Assembly: GCA_029938505.1 (NCBI GenBank)
Contig: JAOZUV010000033.1
Span: forward strand, 1-11,663
DNA from: Bacteroidales bacterium
GTDB lineage: Bacteria > Bacteroidota > Bacteroidia > Bacteroidales > GCA-2711565
Length of the DNA: 11,663 bases
Direction of reading: 5' to 3'
Both the position numbers and the translations under genes were made by a program. Positions 1 to 6,742 of the stretch are shown here, in pieces (position 1 is the first letter of the stretch; each line of letters starts with the position of its first letter). Below the pieces are notes generated by a model. The model was not told where the DNA came from and did no database searches. It saw only the letters and a list, made by a program, of their open reading frames with translations.

Positions 1-683
1 GTGATTTTTTTAAGGATCCCATAATAAAAAATAATTTTCCTCAGCTAAATAAATTCTATCCTTTAATTGCTTCTGAGCAGATTAGAAATAAAGGAACCTT
101 GGCAGGGAATATTGTAAATGCTTCTCCTATTGGTGATTTGAGTGTGTTGTTTCTTGCCTTGGATGCCAGTCTTATTATTGAAAATCCAAAAGGAGAGATT
201 CGAAAAATTAGATTAAATGAATTCTTTATCGATTATAAAAAAACAGCTTTAAAGGCAAATGAATTCATCACTTTTATTGTTTTCGAACCATCGAATGATA
301 AACAAAAAATGAATTTTGAAAAGGTTAGTAAACGAACTTATCTCGACATAGCATCTGTCAATACAGCTTTGCGTATTTCAGTCAATGACGAAATTATCGA
401 AAGTGTTGATTTATCGGCAGGAGGTATTGCTGCTATCCCAAAATATCTATCGAAAACAAAAGAATTTTTAAGTCAAAAAAAACTTGATATTTCTGTATTA
501 GAATCTGCTGTGAATGTTATGCAAGAAGAGATATCTCCGATAAGCGATATCCGCGGAAGCGAAGAATACAAAAGACTTTTACTTCAACAATTATTTGTTG
601 AGCATTTTTATAAATTATTCCCAGAAGTATTTAAAACGGAAGACATTTATCATTTAATGTGCACTAAAACCATTACATCATGA
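1..683 (+). CDS. xdhA: Xanthine dehydrogenase small subunit, FAD-binding part (5'-truncated by window edge)
   Basis: This is the C-terminal 226 codons of the iron-sulfur/FAD subunit of xanthine dehydrogenase; the first complete codon is at position 3 and the start lies outside the window. The FAD subunit passes electrons from the molybdenum/2Fe-2S centres to NAD+ or another acceptor. The frame is open from the left edge. It contains the FAD-domain signature IRNKGTLAGN followed by ASPIGDL (about bases 81-140), equivalent to the GN..ASPI.D motif of xanthine oxidoreductases. After it comes the CO_deh_flav_C-type C-terminal domain, with KRTYLDIASVNTALRI at roughly 330-380 and a closing helical SEEYKRLLLQQL segment. 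The N-terminal 2Fe-2S domains expected in XdhA are presumably upstream and cannot be seen. A TTG at 99 sits inside the FAD motif and is not a start. The stop codon overlaps the xdhB start (ATGA, 680-683), implying translational coupling. Confidence 0.93.
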   Translation, partial: DFFKDPIIKNNFPQLNKFYPLIASEQIRNKGTLAGNIVNASPIGDLSVLFLALDASLIIENPKGEIRKIRLNEFFIDYKKTALKANEFITFIVFEPSNDKQKMNFEKVSKRTYLDIASVNTALRISVNDEIIESVDLSAGGIAAIPKYLSKTKEFLSQKKLDISVLESAVNVMQEEISPISDIRGSEEYKRLLLQQLFVEHFYKLFPEVFKTEDIYHLMCTKTITS

Positions 684-2932
684 AAAATATTGATTCGGCA
701 GGTCATGTAAGTGGGAAGTCTGTTTTTGTAGATGATATAGCTGAATTATGGGGAACATTGCATGCTGTGGTTGTTTATTCGGAGATGGCTCATGCAAAAA
801 TAATGGATATCAATGTTTCGAAAGCGAAAGAAGCTGAAGGAGTGGTGGCTATTTTAACAGCTAAGGATATTCCCGGAGAAAATCAAATTGGGGGCATTAT
901 TCCTGACGAATCTTTATTTGCTGAAGATGAGGTTCATTTTATTGGACAGCCAATCGCAATGATAGTTGCTACGACTCATTTTGCAGCCAGGGAAGCTCGT
1001 AAGTTTGTTAATGTCGATTATAAAGAACTTAAAGTTATTACTGATCCACGGATTGCTAAAGAAAAAGGGCATTTGCTTTTCCCTCCTCGAACCTTTGCCA
1101 ATGGCGATATTAAAAAGGGATTTTCTGATAGTCATTATGTGTTTTCAGGTAGAGCAGATAGTGGAGGGCAGGAGCATTTGTATCTGGAAACTCAGGGCTC
1201 TTATGCTATTCCTTTGGAAAACAATAACATTAAAATATATTCATCAACTCAAGGACCTACGATTGTTCAAAAACTCGTTGCTAGGGTTTTGGGTTTATCC
1301 ATGCATCAAATTGAGGTGGATGTTACCAGACTTGGGGGCGCTTTTGGAGGAAAAGAAGATCAGGCAACTGCTTGGGCTGTTATGGCTGCACTTGCAGTTC
1401 AAAAACTAAAGAAGCCAGTCAAACTCATTCTTGACAGAGATGATGATTTGATTATGACAGGCAAACGTCATCCTTATAGTTCGGATTTTAAAATTGGTTT
1501 TGATAAGAATTTGAAGATTCAATCGTATGAACTTACATTTTATCAAAATGGTGGAGCAGCAGCAGATTTAAGTCCTGCGATTATGGAGCGGACGCTTTTT
1601 CATACTGCCAATGCTTATTTTATTCCGAACGTAAAAGCAACTGCTTATAGTTGCAAAACAAATCTGACTCCTTTTACTGCATTTAGAGGTTTTGGTGGTC
1701 CACAAGCTATGTTTGTGATTGAATCGGCTATTGCTTTGGCTGCAGAGAAATTGGGGGTTGATAAGGCCGAAATCCAGAAACGGAATTTGCTAAAATCAGG
1801 CGACACATTTCATTATGGCCAGATTTGCAATAGTAATAATGCCCCTAAAAGCTGGGAAAGTTTGCACGAACACTTTAATGTAGAATCTGAAAAACAAAAA
1901 ATTATTGAGTTTAACTCAAAAAATACGTTCATTAAAAAAGGTTTATCCTTGATGCCAATCTGTTTTGGTATTTCATTTACTAAAACACCGATGAATCAAG
2001 CCAGAGCACTGGTGCATATATATCAGGATGGTAGTATTGGAATTAGTACCGGTGCTGTTGAAATGGGGCAAGGGGTTAATACCAAAATGATGCAAGTTGC
2101 GGCAAAGATATTTTCTGTTAATATTTCTAGAGTTAAAATTGAGAGTACTAATACTACCCGTGTGGCAAATACATCTCCAACGGCAGCGAGTTCAGGTGCT
2201 GATTTGAATGGTAAAGCAGTTCAATTAGCTTGTGATGATCTTCTGGGGAGATTGAAAAATAAAGCCGCAGAAATTTTAAATAAGAATATTGAAAATATAG
2301 TTATTAAAGACGAAAACATTTTTGTTGGAGATGATAAGAGCAAGCTTCAGTGGGAAGACTTGGTGGAAGTAGCTTTTTTGGATAGGGTAAAGTTGTCAGA
2401 AATAGGACATTATACCACTCCAATTATCCATTTTAATAAAAATACCGAAAAAGGACACCCTTTTTCATATCATGTTTATGGTACAGCCATGACAACTGTT
2501 TTGCTCGATTGTATAAAAGGAACTTATGAGATTGAGGATGTTAAAATTGTACATGATTTTGGGAATAGTCTTAATTTTACTCTTGACAAGGGTCAGGTAG
2601 AGGGGGCTGTAGTTCAGGGGATTGGATGGATGACTCTTGAAGAACTTGATTATGATGAAAAGGGTAGACTACTTGCCGATAGTCTTTCGAAATATAAAGT
2701 GCCCGATATTTATACGGCGCCAAAAACTATTGAAACAATTGCGCTTGAAACGGATGGGCCTGAATTGGCAATAATGAAATCTAAGGCCGTTGGTGAACCC
2801 CCATTTATGTATGGCATTGGGGCATTTTTTGCGCTGCAGGATGTAATTAAAGCATTTAATCCAAAATATAAATCAGATTTTAATGCCCCACTAACTCCAG
2901 AAAAAGTATTGATGGCATTATATTCAGAATAA
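680..2932 (+). CDS. xdhB: Xanthine dehydrogenase large subunit, molybdopterin-binding
   Basis: This is the catalytic subunit that hydroxylates hypoxanthine and xanthine to urate at a molybdenum cofactor in the cytoplasm. Its 750 residues match the usual length of a stand-alone XdhB. The N-terminal a/b-hammerhead domain starts directly with an SAGHVSGKSVFVDD-type motif, which supports the ATG at 680. By-eye matching to mammalian xanthine oxidoreductase finds all key residues: Q164 in GGQEH, E226 in GGAFGGKE, R304 in IMERTLFH, F335/R336/F338 in FRGFGGPQ, F433-T434 in GISFT, EMGQG at 461-465, PTAAS at 500-504, and the base E706 in KAVGEPP. This set separates it from carbon monoxide and aldehyde oxidoreductase relatives. 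It overlaps xdhA by 4 bp and is followed 13 bp later by a small membrane protein gene, with xdhC further on in the same operon. Substrate choice between xanthine and hypoxanthine is inferred from these residues, not shown. Confidence 0.96.
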   Translation: MKNIDSAGHVSGKSVFVDDIAELWGTLHAVVVYSEMAHAKIMDINVSKAKEAEGVVAILTAKDIPGENQIGGIIPDESLFAEDEVHFIGQPIAMIVATTHFAAREARKFVNVDYKELKVITDPRIAKEKGHLLFPPRTFANGDIKKGFSDSHYVFSGRADSGGQEHLYLETQGSYAIPLENNNIKIYSSTQGPTIVQKLVARVLGLSMHQIEVDVTRLGGAFGGKEDQATAWAVMAALAVQKLKKPVKLILDRDDDLIMTGKRHPYSSDFKIGFDKNLKIQSYELTFYQNGGAAADLSPAIMERTLFHTANAYFIPNVKATAYSCKTNLTPFTAFRGFGGPQAMFVIESAIALAAEKLGVDKAEIQKRNLLKSGDTFHYGQICNSNNAPKSWESLHEHFNVESEKQKIIEFNSKNTFIKKGLSLMPICFGISFTKTPMNQARALVHIYQDGSIGISTGAVEMGQGVNTKMMQVAAKIFSVNISRVKIESTNTTRVANTSPTAASSGADLNGKAVQLACDDLLGRLKNKAAEILNKNIENIVIKDENIFVGDDKSKLQWEDLVEVAFLDRVKLSEIGHYTTPIIHFNKNTEKGHPFSYHVYGTAMTTVLLDCIKGTYEIEDVKIVHDFGNSLNFTLDKGQVEGAVVQGIGWMTLEELDYDEKGRLLADSLSKYKVPDIYTAPKTIETIALETDGPELAIMKSKAVGEPPFMYGIGAFFALQDVIKAFNPKYKSDFNAPLTPEKVLMALYSE

Positions 2933-2945
2933 TAAATAAACACAT

Positions 2946-3428
2946 TTGCGATATTCTAAAGAAAATATATTAAAAGGAGCAATCATTTACGCATCGGGTG
3001 ATACGATTGCATCATTGATAATTGATGAATTTTTATGGATTAGACTAATTGGCATCGTTGCTGTAGGAGCTACATTTTATGCATTTGAAATACCAAATTA
3101 TTTTAATTGGATCGATAAAAAGACTGAAAAACTTAAGGGGCTAAAACTTTCGTTTCATAAAACTGTACTGGCAATCCTATATTTTAATCCTTTGTGGATT
3201 ACGCGACATTTGCTTTTTATCATGCTTTTTTCGGGGAAATGGACAGATATTTCATGGGATTTATTGCGGATTGGCTCGATGTCATTTTTGGTGAATATCC
3301 CCATCTCATTGATTGCAAATTATTTAATTCAAAATAAAATGCCATATCGATGGCGATTTTTTGCAAGTGCTGTATTTTCAGCACTTATGGCTATATATTA
3401 TGCACTAAGCTTTGTTCTTTTTAATTGA
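2946..3428 (+). CDS. Small multi-pass membrane protein, possibly Mpv17/PMP22-like, within the xdh operon
   Basis: The predicted protein has 160 residues and is hydrophobic, with about four or five membrane segments (roughly 10-27, 32-48, 73-95, 105-128 and 136-158). The start is TTG: an in-frame TAA at 2937-2939 leaves no upstream ATG, and the first ATG lies far inside. Its family is not certain. The order of motifs resembles Mpv17/PMP22/Sym1 proteins: a GD pair in the first segment (18-19), R33 opening the second, a W-I-D at its end (55-57), an FNP near 80-82, and near the C-terminus a proline (119) six residues before ANYL (124-127), then PYR (133-135) and a last helix ending YYALS. That family is mostly eukaryotic and channel-like. 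An AlaE-like exporter is a weaker alternative. The gene sits 13 bp after xdhB and 8 bp before xdhC, so it is co-transcribed with both. A role in moving purines or protecting the cell from XDH products is speculation. Confidence 0.83.
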   Translation: MRYSKENILKGAIIYASGDTIASLIIDEFLWIRLIGIVAVGATFYAFEIPNYFNWIDKKTEKLKGLKLSFHKTVLAILYFNPLWITRHLLFIMLFSGKWTDISWDLLRIGSMSFLVNIPISLIANYLIQNKMPYRWRFFASAVFSALMAIYYALSFVLFN

Positions 3429-3436
3429 TTTAATTT

Positions 3437-4375
3437 ATGAAAGTCTGGGAATTTATAAAGTTAAAACTTAAGGAAGGTAAGGATATTGTTTTGATGGTTG
3501 TTATCGACAATCAAGGTAGTAGTCCGGGGCGTCGAGGTTTTAAGATGGCCGTAGCCGATGATGGAAAAATGATTGGTTCCGTTGGGGGAGGAGTGATGGA
3601 ATATAATTTGGTAGAACTTGCTAAAAAACATTTTGTACAAGCTAAGGGTGTTTTTCTAAAAAGGCAAAATCACAGTTCCGATAAACATCCTGATAGTTCG
3701 GGTATGATATGCTCAGGGAGTCAGACCATTGTTTTTTACCCTCTCGATCGAGCTTATTTGCCGATGATTGAGTCTGTCATGAAAGTAGATAGCGGAAGTC
3801 TTGAATTTAATGAATTGGGTATCACTTTTAAGCAAGATGAGAACTTAGGGCAAGAGTTTATAACTAATATTATTGATGATTATAAATGGTTCTTTGCTGA
3901 ACAGCTTGGATTAAAAAATAAACTGTTTGTGTTTGGAGCGGGTCATGTAAGTGTTGCGCTTAGTCAACTTTTTAAACAACTGAATTTTGATGTGACAATT
4001 TTTGATGACCGTGAGGAGAACCTTACAACATTTAAAAACAATTTTTTTGCAAATTCTAAGCAAATCATTAATTACGATGATGCTACAGATTTTATTCCTG
4101 AAGGTGAAAATACTTATGTTGTGCTTATGACATTTGCACACAGTAGTGATCGTAAGCTTCTTAAGAAGTTGATTAATAAGAAGCTTAAGTATTTGGGAAT
4201 GATGGCAAGCAAAAAAAAGGCAAAGACGATTTATGAGCAACTCAAGAAAGAAGGTGTATCGACTGAACAATTAAGTCGGGTTGATTCGCCTATAGGTCTT
4301 CAAATTAGTAGCCAAACCCCGGATGAAATTGCTGTAAGTATCGCCGCAAAAATAATTAGTGTGAAGAATAGCTAA
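3437..4375 (+). CDS. xdhC: XdhC/CoxI-family molybdenum cofactor maturation factor
   Basis: XdhC proteins bind molybdenum cofactor, promote its sulfuration and insert it into xanthine dehydrogenase; they are not part of the mature enzyme. The 312-residue protein has both expected domains. The N-terminal XdhC_CoxI domain shows GSSPG at 27-31, GSVGGGVME at 47-55 and a cysteine (C92) in GMICSGS. The C-terminal Rossmann-type domain begins at FVFGAGHVS (164-172), with an acidic FDDRE at 189-193, YLGMMASKKK at 252-261, PIGL at 285-288 and TPDEIAVSI at 294-302. The usual CGG around the cysteine is CSGS here. The ATG at 3437 is 8 bp after the preceding stop, and it is the last gene before the terminator at 4418-4456. 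Its position with xdhA and xdhB makes that enzyme its client. Confidence 0.94.
   Translation: MKVWEFIKLKLKEGKDIVLMVVIDNQGSSPGRRGFKMAVADDGKMIGSVGGGVMEYNLVELAKKHFVQAKGVFLKRQNHSSDKHPDSSGMICSGSQTIVFYPLDRAYLPMIESVMKVDSGSLEFNELGITFKQDENLGQEFITNIIDDYKWFFAEQLGLKNKLFVFGAGHVSVALSQLFKQLNFDVTIFDDREENLTTFKNNFFANSKQIINYDDATDFIPEGENTYVVLMTFAHSSDRKLLKKLINKKLKYLGMMASKKKAKTIYEQLKKEGVSTEQLSRVDSPIGLQISSQTPDEIAVSIAAKIISVKNS
4153..4187. repeat. Perfect 11-bp inverted repeat inside xdhC
   Basis: TAAGCTTCTTA (4153-4163) and TAAGAAGCTTA (4177-4187) are perfect reverse complements around a 13-nt loop, within codons for a Lys/Leu-rich helix of XdhC (about residues 240-251). The left arm also overlaps a short palindrome, CTTCTTAAGAAG (4158-4169). 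It may simply reflect repeated AAG/CTT codons. No function is assigned. Confidence 0.6.
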
Positions 4376-4417
4376 AAAGTTATATGTTTAATTAGATATT
4401 TATACAGTTTGCAAAAT

Positions 4418-4456
4418 AAAAAAAGCCTTTGAGATAATTAAATCCAAAGGCTTTTT
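4418..4456. terminator. Bidirectional intrinsic terminator between convergent operons
   Basis: A perfect 12-bp inverted repeat, AAAAAGCCTTTG (4420-4431) and CAAAGGCTTTTT (4445-4456), encloses a 13-nt loop. On the plus strand the stem ends in a T-run after xdhC. On the minus strand the A-run at 4418-4424 becomes a T-run of seven after the chemoreceptor gene. It therefore suits termination of both operons, lying 42 bp past the xdhC stop and 30 bp past the receptor stop. Confidence 0.9.
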
Positions 4457-4481
4457 GATTGAAATGAAACGGAATCAAAAA
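4452..4481. repeat. Second inverted repeat overlapping the terminator T-run
   Basis: TTTTTGATT (4452-4460) and AATCAAAAA (4473-4481) form a perfect 9-bp inverted repeat around a 12-nt loop. Its left arm uses the same T-run that forms the right foot of the terminator stem, so the two hairpins compete for those bases. The stem has only one G-C pair and would be weak. It may be chance in AT-rich DNA or an auxiliary 3'-end structure for the receptor transcript. Confidence 0.45.
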
Positions 4482-4486
4482 CCAAA

Positions 4487-6718
4487 TTAAAGACTGTATC
4501 TTTCAATCAAATTTGTTAGGTTCTCAACGATAGAAGTTAAATTATGCAATGCTCTCTCCGATTCTTTGGTTCCAGCTGCATTTTGATTAGTCGCTTGTTT
4601 AATATTTTCTAAAGCTGTAGCGAGTTGTTCCATGCCCACTAATTGTTGCTGGTTTGATGCAGCAATTTGAGTGCTTGACTGTGCTGCTTCCGAAATGTTT
4701 TCTTCCAGCATTGCAATGGCATCGCTGGCTGTTTCGGCTAAACTTACTCCTTGCTCAACTGCTTTTCCACCTTGTTCTGTAGCCATTACAGCCGAACTGA
4801 TAGCTTTTTGAACATCGTTCAGGATTTGACGGATTTGCTTGGTCGATTCCTTTGATTGATCGGCCAATGTCCTGATTTCGTGAGCAACCACACCAAATCC
4901 TTTACCGTATTCTCCGGCTTTTACAGCCTCAATGGATGCATTTACGGCCAGTAGGTTAGATTGTTCAGCAATATCTTTAACAGTTGTGGTTATTTCGCTA
5001 ATGGCTTGGTTTTGTTCACTTAGTTTAATTACGGTGTCGGCAATAAGTTTTACTTGTTCTTGAATATTATTCATCCCCTCAATTGAGTCTTCAGTAGCTT
5101 GTGTTCCTTCTTGGGATATCTGAACGGATTTTTGAGCTGTTTCCGAGACGTTCTTAACTTTTTGAGAAGTTAGTTCTGCTGTTTGCATAACCTCTTCAAT
5201 TGTTGTTGTAATCTCGTTAACAGTGGTGGCAGTTTCGGTTGTAGATGAAGATAATTGGGAAATAGAGGTCATGATTTGATTGTTTGTTGTTGTCAGTAAG
5301 TTAACAACCTGATTTATTTCTCCGATTTGATCTCTTAAGTTATTGACCATAATTTCAAGGGCTTTACCCATCTCATCTTCTTCGCTTATAGGAGTTACGT
5401 TAACATCTAAATTTCCTTTAGCAATTTCACCAGCAGCTTCTGCTGTTTTCTTAAAATAATGAATTAATTCGTTAAACATTTGGTTGAGCCTTCCAACCTC
5501 ATCAGTGCCTAGTTTTTCGGAGAACTTAATATTTAGGTTTCCTCTTGCGACAAGGTAGCCTTGATTGATGATTTGTATTAATGGTTTTAAAAGCCATCTA
5601 ATAAAAATATAGGAAACTATTATGATTGCTAAAATTGCAATTATACCTGCAAACAGGATGCTCTTATTATTTTGATTGTGAACAGCCAAGACTTCATTCA
5701 TAGATTGTGTAACTAAAATGGTATAATCCAAATTTTCAATTGTTTCAAGGAAGTGGGAGTTCAGATAATTTGAGCCGACGTAATTGAAATTTGGGGAAAC
5801 ATGATTATACCCAATAATTGATTGATTTTTACCGGTACCCATAATGATATAACCACTATGAATAAGTGCACCCGTATCGTCTTTTAATTTACGAATGTGT
5901 TCTATTTTATTAATTATCTCACATGAGTCCCTACCATCAAGACATTCGGAGTTTCTGTTAATAATGTGTGCATGTCCAGTATTTTCAAATTTGAAAATAT
6001 TTACTATTCCATCGAATGTGAGGTTGTTTTTTCCGTATATAACCCCAATAGGTTCCCCTTCAAAATTGTATATCGGAATAGATATATTTATATTATATGT
6101 GCCATCTTCATTCCTTAATTCAGGGTTGCTGTAATGTAAATTTCCTTCTCCTTCATTCCATGTTTCTTGAAACCAGGTTTCATCTCCATGGTAGTAATTA
6201 TCAATTTTTCTACTAGCGTAAATAGTCGCTCCATATTTATCTGTTATAATGAATTCTCCAAAAACTTCATATCGATTAGTGAAATCATGTATTATATGAC
6301 CAATATTATTAGTTTTTTTGTCCATTGAGAGTGTTTTTTCTACAAATGGATCATTTATTTCAGAATTCATCCATTTGATATTTTTTGTCCTAAGCTCTTT
6401 AATAATACTTTCTCTACTTCCGACATATGAATTATTAAAATTTATTACCTGTTTTTGGAGCTCTGGAGAGACTGAGAGTATGGATAAATAATCACTCCTG
6501 TCTGCATAAACTTCAACCAACCAATTATTGATATTTATTGCTTTTTGTTCAAAATCTCTTCCTATGCTATCTAGTGTTGTTTTTTTTGTTGTCTTTCCAA
6601 CATAACTTATAACAATAATCAAGGATATTAAAACAATGATTGATTGAACAGCCATCATCTTTATAGAGATTGGCCAATTGATAAATTTCATATCTAGCTT
6701 CATTTTTTTAAATTTCAT
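4487..6718 (-). CDS. Methyl-accepting chemotaxis-type receptor with dCache-like sensor and tandem HAMP
   Basis: This is a 743-residue membrane receptor. A short cytoplasmic N-terminus leads to a first membrane segment (about 21-41), a periplasmic sensor (42-352), a second membrane segment (353-374), two HAMP-like segments (about 375-425 and 426-468, each with an acidic D/E-E-x-G motif) and a coiled-coil signalling domain (about 470-740). The sensor carries the dCache pattern: ITDKYGATIYAS at 158-169, a DETWF near 179-183 and ISIPIYNFEGEPIGVIYG at 212-229. The hairpin tip at 585-622 (LLAVNASIEAVKAGE, then GKGFGVVAHEIRTLAD) is the CheA/CheW contact region. Most families have D where H613 sits. 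No C-terminal CheR/CheB tether pentapeptide is present; the protein ends ERYSL. Several Met codons precede the first membrane segment, so the start could be up to nine residues later. It lies 24 bp after the 711-aa kinase gene and is the last gene of that operon. The ligand is unknown. Confidence 0.93.
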   Translation of the reverse strand: MKFKKMKLDMKFINWPISIKMMAVQSIIVLISLIIVISYVGKTTKKTTLDSIGRDFEQKAININNWLVEVYADRSDYLSILSVSPELQKQVINFNNSYVGSRESIIKELRTKNIKWMNSEINDPFVEKTLSMDKKTNNIGHIIHDFTNRYEVFGEFIITDKYGATIYASRKIDNYYHGDETWFQETWNEGEGNLHYSNPELRNEDGTYNINISIPIYNFEGEPIGVIYGKNNLTFDGIVNIFKFENTGHAHIINRNSECLDGRDSCEIINKIEHIRKLKDDTGALIHSGYIIMGTGKNQSIIGYNHVSPNFNYVGSNYLNSHFLETIENLDYTILVTQSMNEVLAVHNQNNKSILFAGIIAILAIIIVSYIFIRWLLKPLIQIINQGYLVARGNLNIKFSEKLGTDEVGRLNQMFNELIHYFKKTAEAAGEIAKGNLDVNVTPISEEDEMGKALEIMVNNLRDQIGEINQVVNLLTTTNNQIMTSISQLSSSTTETATTVNEITTTIEEVMQTAELTSQKVKNVSETAQKSVQISQEGTQATEDSIEGMNNIQEQVKLIADTVIKLSEQNQAISEITTTVKDIAEQSNLLAVNASIEAVKAGEYGKGFGVVAHEIRTLADQSKESTKQIRQILNDVQKAISSAVMATEQGGKAVEQGVSLAETASDAIAMLEENISEAAQSSTQIAASNQQQLVGMEQLATALENIKQATNQNAAGTKESERALHNLTSIVENLTNLIERYSL

Positions 6719-6742
6719 AATTCTGAGGTATAAAATGATTTA

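Noticed and set aside
966..1409. Open frame of 147 codons on the plus strand in another frame of xdhB
   Set aside because: It lies wholly within the well-supported xdhB frame, has no recognisable domain, and its composition is that of an out-of-frame translation.
680..2932. Carbon monoxide dehydrogenase or aldehyde oxidase identity for the large subunit
   Set aside because: The CO dehydrogenase active-site loop motif is absent, and the E226, R304 and F433-T434 set matches xanthine oxidoreductase.
2946..3428. AlaE-type L-alanine exporter identity for the small membrane protein
   Set aside because: A D-T-x-A and an R-L match AlaE, but the spacings differ and AlaE lacks the final helix after the arginine; the Mpv17-like layout fits better, though neither is proven.
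3911..4270. Open frame of 119 codons antisense to xdhC
   Set aside because: It is fully antisense to conserved xdhC domains and its translation is low-complexity and unlike any family; AT-rich DNA yields such frames by chance.
4487..6718. Receptor taken as proof of flagellar chemotaxis
   Set aside because: No che, fla or mot gene is present in the window, and MCP-type receptors also control gliding, pili and gene expression.
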